From NCBI GenBank assembly GCA_934661105.1, contig CAKUIV010000068.1, positions 1 through 10,587 on the forward strand: 10,587 nt of DNA, read 5' to 3'. The position numbers and the translations under genes were made by a program. This stretch comes from an uncultured Ellagibacter sp. (GTDB taxonomy: Bacteria > Actinomycetota > Coriobacteriia > Coriobacteriales > Eggerthellaceae). The notes beneath the pieces were generated by a model. The model had not been told where the DNA came from and searched no databases. It saw nothing but the letters and a program-made list of their open reading frames with translations. Position 1 is the stretch's first letter, and each line of letters starts with the position of its first letter. Shown here piece by piece: positions 1-6,106 of the stretch.

Positions 1-53
1 GCCCGGCCGGGTTCAGGAGGTCCCTGGGGCTCGCAGCCTAGGGGGAAAGGGAT

Positions 54-310
54 GTACGGAAAAATGTCGTCACCCCCGGGCTGAAACGCAAAAAATGGTC
101 ACAGATTGCCGATATGCGTCGCCGCAGCTTGGCTTGTACCTCTATTTTCATAGAGCCCGTTTCAATTGCACCCCATTTTTCGGCAAAATGGGGTGCAACA
201 GCATCATTGAATCGTGTGTTTTCCAGCGAGAGGGTGCCACGTTGTCTCATATCGACGATTTGCGACCACATTTCGCCCTTTCGAGCCTTCCTGCGGTCGA
301 TTTTCGTCAA
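54..310. repeat. Imperfect inverted repeat centred on base 182, with matching peptides on both strands
   Basis: The core is a perfect 14-bp inverted repeat (166-179 with 185-198) around the 5-base loop tcggc. Exactly co-centred with it, 96-116 and 248-268 are inverted copies matching at 17 of 21 bases, and all four differences are transitions. Further out (54-95 against 269-310) similarity is weaker, about 19 of 42 without gaps. The 49-base segments between core and outer arms are near chance similarity, yet keep equal length. Read outward-in on either strand, the arms encode the same peptide layout: WSQI(A/V)DMR(R/Q)R, 14 poorly conserved residues, then APHF, two residues, KWGA. Three of the four base differences are synonymous third positions. 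Neither strand shows a convincing start with a ribosome binding site. It may be a dispersed repeat, a long RNA hairpin or a gene remnant. I do not recognise it as a named family. Confidence 0.7.
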
Positions 311-335
311 ACAACGCCCACGCAAAGGACGGGCG
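309..335 (-). terminator. Weak candidate terminator after the radical SAM gene
   Basis: On the minus strand a 5-bp stem (315-319 with 331-335, CGCCC/GGGCG) is followed by a U-rich stretch, UUGUUU. It lies 14 bases past the stop codon of the radical SAM gene. The stem is short, so this is only a candidate. Confidence 0.35.
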
Positions 336-348
336 GAGACGGCTTAAG

Positions 349-1230
349 CTAAATCGAGCGCATCGAGGCACGGTAGCGCGCAAGATGCGCCTCGTTGGCA
401 TGCGAGAGAACGTAGTCGTACGATTCGAGCATCTGCGCGCGCTGCGATGGCACGTTGCCCGAGACGGGAGCGGCGTTGCCGATGTGGTTGCCAAGGATGA
501 ACACCTCGTTGTCGCAGTTCAGAAGCTCAACGAAGCGCCTGAGCTCGCGAATGTTCTCAAGTTCGCCCGCGGGCGTGAAGTCGCCCGCATCGATCATGTC
601 GCGAAGGCGGGTGCCCTTGAACGCGGTCATCGTGTGGATCATGATGCGGTTGGGGTGAAGCTCGCTGTAGAGTTTGGCCGTCGCCTCGGCCGATTCATCG
701 GCATGCCCTGCGCCCGCCATGCCGATAAGATAGAACAGGTCGTAGGAAAGCCCCGCCGCATCAAGACGCAGACACTCACAGAGCGTGTCGACCGAAGAGA
801 ATCCCTTCCCCATCTGGGCAAGTGCGGAATCGAAGCCGCTTTCGGCGCCGATCGAGATGTCGCGCATGCCCGCCTTGGCGAGAGCGGCGAGCTCGTCGTC
901 GGTCTTGCGCGAGACATCGGTCACACGCGCGAATGCGCCGACCGTCGCCGAGGTGAAATGCTTCGCCACCTCGTCCAGCACGAACATGAGCGTGTCCTGC
1001 GGCAGGCAGAACGCGTTTCCGCCCGTGAGGAAGATGCGCTTGGTGTAGGGGTACGCGCTCGCCGCCTCCTCGATGTCGGCGAGGATCTCCTCGCGCGGCG
1101 AAGGTTTGAACGGCTCGCGGTACATGTCGCAAAAAGCGCACGCGTTGTGCGAGCAGCCGCGCTGCACCTGCAGCTGCAGAATCTCGTTCTCGAAAAGCGG
1201 GCGATAGAATGCGCCCTGGTCGTAATGCAT
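349..1230 (-). CDS. Radical SAM protein
   Basis: A 293-residue radical SAM enzyme. Residues 26-34 (CSHNACAFC) give a Cx4Cx2C ligand set for the 4Fe-4S cluster that reductively cleaves S-adenosylmethionine. A glycine-rich TGGNAF strand at 69-74 and GAESG at 128-132 fit the SAM-binding elements of the fold. The whole length is one radical SAM domain; I see no B12-binding, TRAM or SPASM extension, so substrate and reaction are unknown. The GCSHNxCxFC signature resembles a widespread group of uncharacterised radical SAM proteins in Firmicutes and Actinomycetota (from memory of the family). The ATG at 1230 has an AAGGGGG sequence about seven bases upstream. It is monocistronic here, with unrelated neighbours. 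Confidence 0.88.
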   Translation of the reverse strand: MHYDQGAFYRPLFENEILQLQVQRGCSHNACAFCDMYREPFKPSPREEILADIEEAASAYPYTKRIFLTGGNAFCLPQDTLMFVLDEVAKHFTSATVGAFARVTDVSRKTDDELAALAKAGMRDISIGAESGFDSALAQMGKGFSSVDTLCECLRLDAAGLSYDLFYLIGMAGAGHADESAEATAKLYSELHPNRIMIHTMTAFKGTRLRDMIDAGDFTPAGELENIRELRRFVELLNCDNEVFILGNHIGNAAPVSGNVPSQRAQMLESYDYVLSHANEAHLARYRASMRSI

Positions 1231-1260
1231 AAATGCCCCCTTGCGTCGTCTTTGGCTGCT

Positions 1261-1289
1261 AGCCTATCCTCTTTGCTCGCGCATTTGAA
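1261..1289 (-). promoter_or_regulatory. Candidate promoter of the radical SAM gene
   Basis: On the minus strand TTCAAA (1284-1289) and TAGGCT (1261-1266) are separated by 17 bases, and the start codon lies about 30 bases downstream. Match to the consensus is moderate in the -35 box and poor in the -10 box. Confidence 0.35.
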
Positions 1290-1376
1290 GTCGTCTGCGA
1301 AAAGATGAGCGACTTAAAATGATTTGAGCGGAAGGGCCAAGGAGCGACGCAACGCGGCGTCTGGACACGCGAGCGC

Positions 1377-1382
1377 TATAAT
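1377..1382 (+). promoter_or_regulatory. Perfect -10 box upstream of the small gene
   Basis: A perfect TATAAT lies 108 bases upstream of the start at 1490 in otherwise GC-rich DNA. No good -35 hexamer sits 16-18 bases before it, so the promoter may rely on an activator or on the strong -10. It predicts a leader of about 100 bases. Confidence 0.5.
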
Positions 1383-1489
1383 GGCACCTATCGAGCTTGC
1401 GCGGAGATGACGCGCAGCACGGAAACGGACAGCGCATGCGCTGCAGGGCGAAATACTGCAAGCGGCGCACCTTCACGAAAGGAATCGCG

Positions 1490-1765
1490 ATGAAGAAGTA
1501 CCTCGTTCGCATCAAGGAATTCCATGGGACCGACGCGGTCTATACCTACACGTTCGACAACCTCACCGACGCGCTCGCCCGCGTGTCGCGTTTCCTCACT
1601 CCGGGCAACCTCTTCGAAGAGCGCATCGAAGTCGACCCGACGGGCTTCAAGGAAGTCATCCGCATCGAAACCATCCAAGTGTGGCTCGGGGAGGCGAACG
1701 AGGAAGGCACCGAGATCACGAAGGAGCTCGGCTACTGTAAATTCAAGTCGAAACTCGTCTATTAG
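1490..1765 (+). CDS. Small conserved-looking protein of unknown function (91 aa)
   Basis: A 91-residue soluble protein with no signal peptide or membrane segment. The composition is that of a small alpha/beta fold: a beta-type start (KKYLVRIKEF), a helix around 25-37 (LTDALARVSRFL), then alternating strands through VIRIETIQVWL. No catalytic motif or metal-ligand cluster is visible; only one cysteine (Cys83) is present. I chose the ATG at 1490 because GAAAGGA ends seven bases upstream. An in-frame extension back to 1397 has no such site and reads as low-quality sequence. A perfect TATAAT lies upstream and a strong hairpin follows the stop. Codon use matches its neighbours, so the gene looks real, but I do not recognise the family. 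Confidence 0.8.
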   Translation: MKKYLVRIKEFHGTDAVYTYTFDNLTDALARVSRFLTPGNLFEERIEVDPTGFKEVIRIETIQVWLGEANEEGTEITKELGYCKFKSKLVY

Positions 1766-1774
1766 AAAAGCATA

Positions 1775-1813
1775 AGCGCGCGGCGCGGCCTGTGAAATCC
1801 CGCGCCGCGCGCT
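1775..1813. terminator. Bidirectional GC-rich terminator hairpin
   Basis: A perfect 14-bp stem (1775-1788 with 1800-1813) closes an 11-base loop. It sits between the convergent 91-aa gene and thiE, 10 bases past the former's stop and 30 bases past thiE's. The minus-strand tail contains UUUU (TATGCTTTTC), so it should stop thi operon transcripts best; the plus-strand tail has only three U. Confidence 0.75.
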
Positions 1814-1842
1814 GCGTTTGCCCGTCTTGAGGGTCCCGGCCG

Positions 1843-2550
1843 TTACGCGCGTGCGGCCCTCCAGGCGCCCACGAGCTCACGGGCGGCCCGCGCCGGATCG
1901 TCTGCCGCGCATACGGCAGACACGACGAAGAACCCGTCGACGCCTGTGCTTGCCACAAGCGGGATGTCGCCCACTTTCACACCGCCGCCCACCACGATGG
2001 GAACAGGGCTTGCTTGCGCGAGTTTTCGCAGGTCGTCGATGCTTTTCGTGATGACTGTGCCGTCTTGGGCGCGCCCGCAGTCGGGCTTGGTGGCCGTTTC
2101 GTGAAGCGGCCCCACGCCCAGATAGTCGACAAGGCTCATGTCGGCCGTCTTCACGTACTCGAGCATCTCGTCGGCGCGGGCCGAAAGCCCGACGATCGCA
2201 TCGGGGCCTAACAGCTTGCGGCACGCCTCGACCGGCACGTCCGACTGGCCCACGTGCACGCCGTCGACCTTCACGCCCGCCTCGCGAGCAGCATAGGCCA
2301 CGTCGAGCCGGTCGTCGACGAGCAGCGCCACGCGGTCGCTCGCGCCCGCACGCTCGATAACCTCGGCGGCCTTCGCCGCGCACGCCATGAGCTCGCGCGC
2401 GGAGCACACCTTCGATCGAACCTGCACACAGGTGAAGCCCACCCCGATCGCCGCCCCGATAACATCCTCGATCGGTCGCCCAAGCGTGTTTTCCGGCCCG
2501 ATGACCAGGTATGACGAGATGTCGAGCGCGCTTCTCATGTTCTGTTGCAT
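1843..2550 (-). CDS. thiE: Thiamine phosphate synthase
   Basis: A 235-residue TIM-barrel enzyme that joins HMP-pyrophosphate to thiazole phosphate to make thiamine phosphate. The family landmarks appear in order: QVRSK (43-47), VDDRLDVA (78-85, in place of the usual NDR), DGVHVGQSDVP (96-106), VGLSA (120-124), DYLGVGPLHETATK (142-155), PIVVGGG (184-190) and GVDGFFVVSAV (203-213). These cover the pyrophosphate, Mg and thiazole-phosphate contacts known for ThiE. The length is slightly above the usual 210-220 because of a short N-terminal extension. The ATG at 2550 has GAAAGGA about nine bases upstream; an internal ATG at 2538 is a weaker option. It is the last gene of the thi operon, starting six bases after the preceding stop, and is under TPP riboswitch control by read-through from thiM. 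Confidence 0.95.
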   Translation of the reverse strand: MQQNMRSALDISSYLVIGPENTLGRPIEDVIGAAIGVGFTCVQVRSKVCSARELMACAAKAAEVIERAGASDRVALLVDDRLDVAYAAREAGVKVDGVHVGQSDVPVEACRKLLGPDAIVGLSARADEMLEYVKTADMSLVDYLGVGPLHETATKPDCGRAQDGTVITKSIDDLRKLAQASPVPIVVGGGVKVGDIPLVASTGVDGFFVVSAVCAADDPARAARELVGAWRAARA

Positions 2551-2556
2551 AGCTTC

Positions 2557-2856
2557 CTATCCTTTCAGGATCGCGTCGACGCGGGCCACCTTCGCGTCCA
2601 TCATGTTCGCGTGCCCCGGGCGCACATCGGCCTTTAGGACGACCTCGGTACGGATGCCCTTTTCCGCGAGCACGAACGTGGCGTCGCGCACGACGCGCAT
2701 GACCTCGTCCCATTCGCCCTCGATCTCGGTGAACATGGAGTACGTCCTGTTGGGAAGCCCCGACTCGCGGATGACCTTGACCACCTCGGCGACCTCGGGC
2801 GCAAGTTCGTCCCCTACGCCGAAGGGCGCGATCGCCACGGCAACGAGCGTGTTCAC
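2557..2856 (-). CDS. Thiamine-binding protein, MTH1187/YkoF-like family
   Basis: A 99-residue cytosolic protein of the small ferredoxin-like thiamine-binding family (Pfam Thiamine_BP, formerly DUF77). Seen in sequence: a first strand with VAVAIAPFGVG (5-15), a helix ending in VIRESGL (28-34), then a strand-turn-helix TYSMFTEIEGEWDEVMRVV (38-56), and a final part beginning EVVLKADVR (71-79). The family motif SGL...T.IEG..DEV is clear. Known relatives bind thiamine-type ligands and often sit in thi clusters or next to thiamine transporters; a role as carrier or sensor of HMP or thiamine here is inference. It starts with GTG at 2856, with a strong AGAGGAGG inside the end of thiM. The five-base gap to thiM and six-base gap to thiE indicate one transcript. 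Confidence 0.88.
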   Translation of the reverse strand: MNTLVAVAIAPFGVGDELAPEVAEVVKVIRESGLPNRTYSMFTEIEGEWDEVMRVVRDATFVLAEKGIRTEVVLKADVRPGHANMMDAKVARVDAILKG

Positions 2857-2861
2857 GGCCC

Positions 2862-3701
2862 TTACGCCTCCTCTAAAACGAGCGGGTTCGCTGCGATGTC
2901 TTCCGGCGTGGCACGGAAAAGCTCGTCGATGAACGCCGCCTTGAAGCTCGCCGGCGCCGTTGCCGTCTTCGCCGCGCGCGCGCCCGCCACGTTGTAGTGT
3001 GCGACGCCCGCTACCGCCGCAGTGAACGGGTCGGCCTCACACGCATACACGGCGAGCACGCCGCCTTGCGAGCACCCGAAACCCGTCACCTTTTCCATAA
3101 GCGCGCTGCCACCGGTGGAATACGCGATCACGTTTCCGTCGGTGACCAGGTCTTTCTCCCCTGAAACGGCAACAACGCCGCCCGTTTTGCGGGCAAGCGC
3201 CACCGCAGCCGTGCGCGCCGCGTCGACCGTGTCGGTGCTGTCGACCCCGCGAGCGCGGCCGAGGTCGCCCGCATCGCCCTCGGCGCCCCACAGCGCCGCG
3301 AGCGCGATGATCTCCGACGCGTTGCCGCGGACGATGGCAGGCTTGTAGGGCGCGAGCTTCTGGAGAAGCTCGGTGCGCAAAGACCCGATGCCGATTCCCA
3401 CCGGATCGAGCACCCAAGGCTTACCCGCCTCGTGCGCTGCGGCGGCGGTACGCGGCAGCGTTTCGGCGTACACGGGCAGAAGCGTCCCCATGTTGATGTA
3501 CACCGCGCCGCCCGCGGCGACAAGGCATTCGCCCTCGTCGGGCAGATACACCATGGCGGCCGACCCGCCCACGGCGAGCTGCGCGTTCGCCACGAAGTCG
3601 ATCGTCACGCTGTTCGTGATCGACCCCGCCATCGGGTTCTCGGCGCGAACATCGCGCGCTGCTTGTCGGATTCCGCTTCTCAACTGGTCCATCTCAATCA
3701 T
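2862..3701 (-). CDS. thiM: Hydroxyethylthiazole kinase
   Basis: A 279-residue ribokinase-like enzyme that phosphorylates salvaged 4-methyl-5-(2-hydroxyethyl)thiazole, giving ThiE its thiazole phosphate. Visible landmarks: NSVTIDFVANAQLAVGGSAAM (30-50, thiazole site), DPVGIGIGSLR (99-109), VRGNASEI (124-131) and KVTGFGCSQGG (204-214), whose Cys210 is at the position of the catalytic-loop cysteine. Three usually well-kept positions differ: GASPxM is GSAAM, the DPVGVGAT stretch is DPVGIGIG, and TGTGC is TGFGC. The fold is nevertheless intact and full length. The ATG at 3701 has AAAGGA six bases upstream; a second ATG at 3692 lacks this spacing. It is the first gene of the operon, directly behind a TPP riboswitch and terminator. 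Confidence 0.93.
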   Translation of the reverse strand: MIEMDQLRSGIRQAARDVRAENPMAGSITNSVTIDFVANAQLAVGGSAAMVYLPDEGECLVAAGGAVYINMGTLLPVYAETLPRTAAAAHEAGKPWVLDPVGIGIGSLRTELLQKLAPYKPAIVRGNASEIIALAALWGAEGDAGDLGRARGVDSTDTVDAARTAAVALARKTGGVVAVSGEKDLVTDGNVIAYSTGGSALMEKVTGFGCSQGGVLAVYACEADPFTAAVAGVAHYNVAGARAAKTATAPASFKAAFIDELFRATPEDIAANPLVLEEA

Positions 3702-3751
3702 GCGAGGTCCTTTCTTGACGGATGCGCCCAGGGCGCTTCCCCATCGCGAAT

Positions 3752-3782
3752 GAAAAGGGACGCCAGCATAAGCGGGCGCCCC
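3752..3782 (-). terminator. Riboswitch expression platform: intrinsic terminator
   Basis: In the minus-strand RNA, GGGGCGCC (3775-3782) pairs with GGCGUCCC (3757-3764) in an 8-bp stem with one G-U, around a 10-base loop, and UUUUC follows at once. It lies 13 bases after the TPP aptamer and about 50 bases before thiM. This points to control by premature transcription termination when TPP is bound. A second GC inverted repeat (3724-3729 with 3731-3736) lies between this hairpin and the thiM ribosome binding site. Confidence 0.8.
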
Positions 3783-3795
3783 AGAATGAACCTGA

Positions 3796-3900
3796 GATGC
3801 TCCCTACGCCAGCACTAACTGACAGGTTCCAAGGGTTGGGCATGCGCCCTCTCAGCCACCGCGCCCGCGCGAACCCGCGGACGGGAGGCACCCCCGCATC
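3796..3900 (-). promoter_or_regulatory. TPP riboswitch (THI-box) aptamer
   Basis: The minus-strand RNA shows the THI-box core in order: GGGGGTGCC (3887-3895), GGCTGAGAGG (3848-3857), ACCCTTGGAACCTG (3822-3835) and GTGCTGGCGTAGGGA (3801-3815). The last two are the pyrimidine- and pyrophosphate-sensing arms of the known aptamer. The closing P1 helix is formed by GATGC (3896-3900) with GCATC (3796-3800). The P3 arm between GGGGTGCC and CTGAGA is longer and very GC-rich. With the terminator downstream, the known family logic is an OFF switch: TPP binding stabilises the aptamer and lets the terminator form before thiM. No convincing promoter is visible just upstream; a TACCAT on the minus strand at 3916-3921 is possible but lacks a good -35. 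Confidence 0.95.
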
Positions 3901-4051
3901 GAACTTGTTGACAGCATGGTACACCGCAAAACGCGCAGGCACACGCGGCGCGAACGGGAAAACACGCGAATGGCGCGCAGGCGAGAAGCCGGGATGCAGG
4001 CTAAAGGCGCACGTGTCCCGTCGGCATCGGAAGCGATCGGCAGCGACGGCA
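3901..4051. other. Intergenic stretch between thi riboswitch and transporter promoter
   Basis: No gene is supported. A plus-strand open frame here is Arg/Ala-rich, without a ribosome binding site or recognisable content. The thi operon promoter must lie in the first part of this stretch, reading left. I see no further repeat or conserved RNA. Confidence 0.5.
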
Positions 4052-4081
4052 TTGACGCACACGCTTGCGACCTGCTACGAT
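4052..4081 (+). promoter_or_regulatory. Extended -10 promoter for the DMT transporter
   Basis: TTGACG (4052-4057) and TACGAT (4076-4081) are 18 bases apart, and the -10 box is preceded by TGC, an extended -10 motif. Transcription would start near 4088 and give a leader of about 160 bases before the start codon. Confidence 0.6.
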
Positions 4082-4164
4082 TCCAGGCGTTAAAACCTCA
4101 CGTGGACTTTTTGGGCGACCCCGTCGTTTACACGGCGCCGCCACTTTTCGCCACGTAACCGATT

Positions 4165-4212
4165 GTCCGGTTGCGCGGCTTCCCGTAACGCCTACGCGGC
4201 GCGCTTCCGGAC
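4165..4212 (+). promoter_or_regulatory. Structured 5' leader of the DMT transporter
   Basis: A nested stem can form: GTCCGG (4165-4170) with CCGGAC (4207-4212), a 2x2 internal loop, GCGC (4173-4176) with GCGC (4201-4204), and an inner CGTA/TACG hairpin (4184-4187 with 4193-4196). It ends about 25 bases before the ribosome binding site. It matches no riboswitch class that I can recognise. A role in translation control is inference. Confidence 0.4.
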
Positions 4213-4246
4213 AGCAACGATGATCGACCGAAAACCGGAGGCAACC

Positions 4247-5314
4247 ATGACGCAAACTCCATCGCATGAAACCATCAGGGAACGAAGAGGCTCGGACGCC
4301 CCGAACGTCGCAGACGCACAGCACGCCGCGGCCCAAACCGCAGACGCATGCGCCGCAGCAAACGCCCCGCGCTCGAGCGAAGCTTCGAGGGAGGGCAGCC
4401 GCACCCGCGCGAAGGCGACCGCGCAAGTCTTCCTCGGCGGCGCAAGCTACGGCGCGATGGCGACCACCTACAAGCTTTCCTACGCGGCCGGGTTCACATC
4501 GAACCAGGTCGTCGCAGGGCAAGGGTGGACGTCGTGCTTCCTGTTCGCCGTCGCTTTCCTCATCGGGATGGCGCGCGGGAAACGCTGGCAGCCCATCGGC
4601 GCGAAATGCACGCTCAAGCTTTTAGGGCTCGGGTGCCTTACCTGCACGACGTCGATCCTGTACTGCTACGCGATGAGCGTGCTGCCTGTTCCCGTGGCGC
4701 TCACGCTCCTGTTCCAGTTCACGTGGATCGGCACGGTCATCCAAATCGTCATGACGCGCAAGCCGCCGGCGCCGGCGCAGGTCATCGCCGCGGGCATCAT
4801 CCTCATCGGCACCGTCTTCGCGAGCGGCGTGTACCAAACGGGCATCTTGGGCTACGACCCCGTGGGACTCGCCTGCGGGTTCTGCGCCGCGATCAGCTGC
4901 GCGCTCTTCGTCACGCTTTCGGGCAAGGTGGTGGCGCCCTGCTCGACCGAGCAGCGCGGCTTCATCGTGTGCGCGGGCGTGGTCATCGGCTCGCATCTCG
5001 TGTGCCCCGACTTCATCGTGTCAGGAGCGCTGCTGCAAGGGTTCGCCCCCTACGCCTTCGTGTGCGGGCTGTTCGGCATGCTCGTCCCCGTGATGCTGTT
5101 CGGGCTCGGCGCACCGCATCTTTCCGCCGGAATGTCGACCATCATGACCTCGGCGGAGCTGCCCGCCGGCCTCTTCATCGCGATGATCGTTTTGGGCACC
5201 CCCATTTCCCCCGTTGAATGGCTTGGCGTGGCGACGATCCTCGCGGGCGTGTGCATCGCGCAGATTCGCGGGAGGAAACGCGCGCCTGCGCCCGGCGGCG
5301 CTTCGGTAGAATAA
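4247..5314 (+). CDS. DMT/EamA-family membrane transporter
   Basis: A 355-residue inner-membrane carrier of the drug/metabolite transporter superfamily. About ten hydrophobic segments follow a hydrophilic, Ala/Arg-rich N-terminal tail of about 57 residues, an unusual extension for this family. The first helix begins near QVFLGGASYGAMATTY. The two EamA halves are visible, each ending in a strand-like pattern such as PAPAQVIAAGIILIGTVFASGV and PVEWLGVATILAGVCIAQI, the typical last helix. The substrate cannot be read from sequence; amino-acid, metabolite or vitamin export or uptake are all possible. The ATG at 4247 has GGAGG five bases upstream; longer frames starting at TTG 4163 lack such a site. 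It is divergent from the TPP-controlled thi operon but has its own promoter, so a thiamine role is only a guess. Confidence 0.88.
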   Translation: MTQTPSHETIRERRGSDAPNVADAQHAAAQTADACAAANAPRSSEASREGSRTRAKATAQVFLGGASYGAMATTYKLSYAAGFTSNQVVAGQGWTSCFLFAVAFLIGMARGKRWQPIGAKCTLKLLGLGCLTCTTSILYCYAMSVLPVPVALTLLFQFTWIGTVIQIVMTRKPPAPAQVIAAGIILIGTVFASGVYQTGILGYDPVGLACGFCAAISCALFVTLSGKVVAPCSTEQRGFIVCAGVVIGSHLVCPDFIVSGALLQGFAPYAFVCGLFGMLVPVMLFGLGAPHLSAGMSTIMTSAELPAGLFIAMIVLGTPISPVEWLGVATILAGVCIAQIRGRKRAPAPGGASVE

Positions 5315-5354
5315 GCGCAACGAACGAGACGGACGCGGACGGGAAGGAGTGCCC

Positions 5355-6050
5355 ATGCTCGAGACGAAGCGGCTCATCTTGCGCCCCTGGCGCGAAAGCG
5401 ACGCGCCGACGCTCTTCCGGTGGGCGAGCGACCCGCGCGTGGGGCCCGCCGCCGACTGGCGCGTGCACGCAAGCGTCGAGTACAGCCGCGAGATCATCCG
5501 CACCGTGTTCTCCGCGCCGGAGACCTACGCGATCGAGCTTCGGGACGTAAGCGGAATCGACCCAGATGAGATCGCCGAGGTCGAGCGCGCAGGAAGGGCT
5601 GCAGCAGCGGAAGGCGGGGAAGCGCCCAAGCGGAGAATGATCATCGACCGTTTGACCGGCAGATTCGCCGATAAACCCGATCCGCAGGCGCCCCTGAACC
5701 CCGTGGGAAGCATCGGGCTTATCGCACCAGGACGCGGCAACTGCGACATGGCTTCCGACGAGATGGAGATCGGCTGCTGGGTGGCGGCGCCTTTCTGGGG
5801 ACGCGGCATCGCCCCCGAGGCGACGCGCGAGATCATCCGGCATGGCTTCTGCGACCTGGGGCTTTCCGCGCTCTGGGTGTGCAGCTTCGTGGAGAACGCG
5901 AAATCGGCGCGCGCGCAGGAGAAAAACGCCTTCCGTTTCGTCCGCCTCGAGGAGACGACGAACCCCGTCACCGGGCAAACGCGCACGCAGCGGGTGTCCG
6001 TACTCACGAAGGAAGCGTGGGGAGCCGTTGAAGCGCAGCATGCGCGGTGA
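5355..6050 (+). CDS. GNAT-family N-acetyltransferase, RimJ/RimL-like
   Basis: A 231-residue acetyl-CoA-dependent acetyltransferase. The N-terminus LETKRLILRPWRESDA is typical of the RimJ/RimL-type group. The acetyl-CoA pyrophosphate loop is WGRGIAPEAT (148-157), preceded by the strand MEIGCWVAAPF and followed by LWVCSFVENAKSARAQEKNAF, where the usual G before F is Ala. Between about residues 65 and 115 there is a charged, Ala-rich insertion containing AGRAAAAEGGEAPKRR, making the protein longer than the usual 170-190. The acceptor is unknown. The ATG at 5355 is chosen because AAGGAG lies five bases upstream; a GTG at 5349 falls inside that site. The 40-base gap to the transporter suggests co-transcription, perhaps helped by a TAGAAT at 5307-5312. 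Confidence 0.88.
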   Translation: MLETKRLILRPWRESDAPTLFRWASDPRVGPAADWRVHASVEYSREIIRTVFSAPETYAIELRDVSGIDPDEIAEVERAGRAAAAEGGEAPKRRMIIDRLTGRFADKPDPQAPLNPVGSIGLIAPGRGNCDMASDEMEIGCWVAAPFWGRGIAPEATREIIRHGFCDLGLSALWVCSFVENAKSARAQEKNAFRFVRLEETTNPVTGQTRTQRVSVLTKEAWGAVEAQHAR

Positions 6051-6063
6051 TCCTAGAGCAAGC

Positions 6064-6095
6064 TCGAGACGAGCGCTGATCGTCGCTCGCCTCGA
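6064..6095. terminator. Hairpin between convergent genes
   Basis: TCGAG/CTCGA (6064-6068 with 6091-6095) and CGAGCG/CGCTCG (6070-6075 with 6084-6089) stack with a 1x1 mismatch around an 8-base loop. It lies between the convergent acetyltransferase and methyltransferase stops. Neither side has a real U-tract, so it is a hairpin with a probable, not certain, terminator role. Confidence 0.5.
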
Positions 6096-6106
6096 ACAAG
6101 CGACGC

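Noticed and set aside
1..44. GC-rich palindrome and hairpin (2-11 and 23-44) at the left edge
   Set aside because: They are cut off from their context by the window edge and have no U-tract or tRNA features.
214..1308. A 364-codon plus-strand frame
   Set aside because: It is the antisense of the radical SAM gene, which carries the Cx4Cx2C motif and a good ribosome binding site.
3908..3913. A perfect TTGACA on the plus strand
   Set aside because: No -10-like hexamer lies 16-19 bases downstream, and it overlaps the start of the thi leader on the other strand.
3916..4158. An 80-codon plus-strand frame between thiM and the transporter
   Set aside because: It is Arg/Ala-rich, has no ribosome binding site, and covers the transporter promoter and part of its leader.
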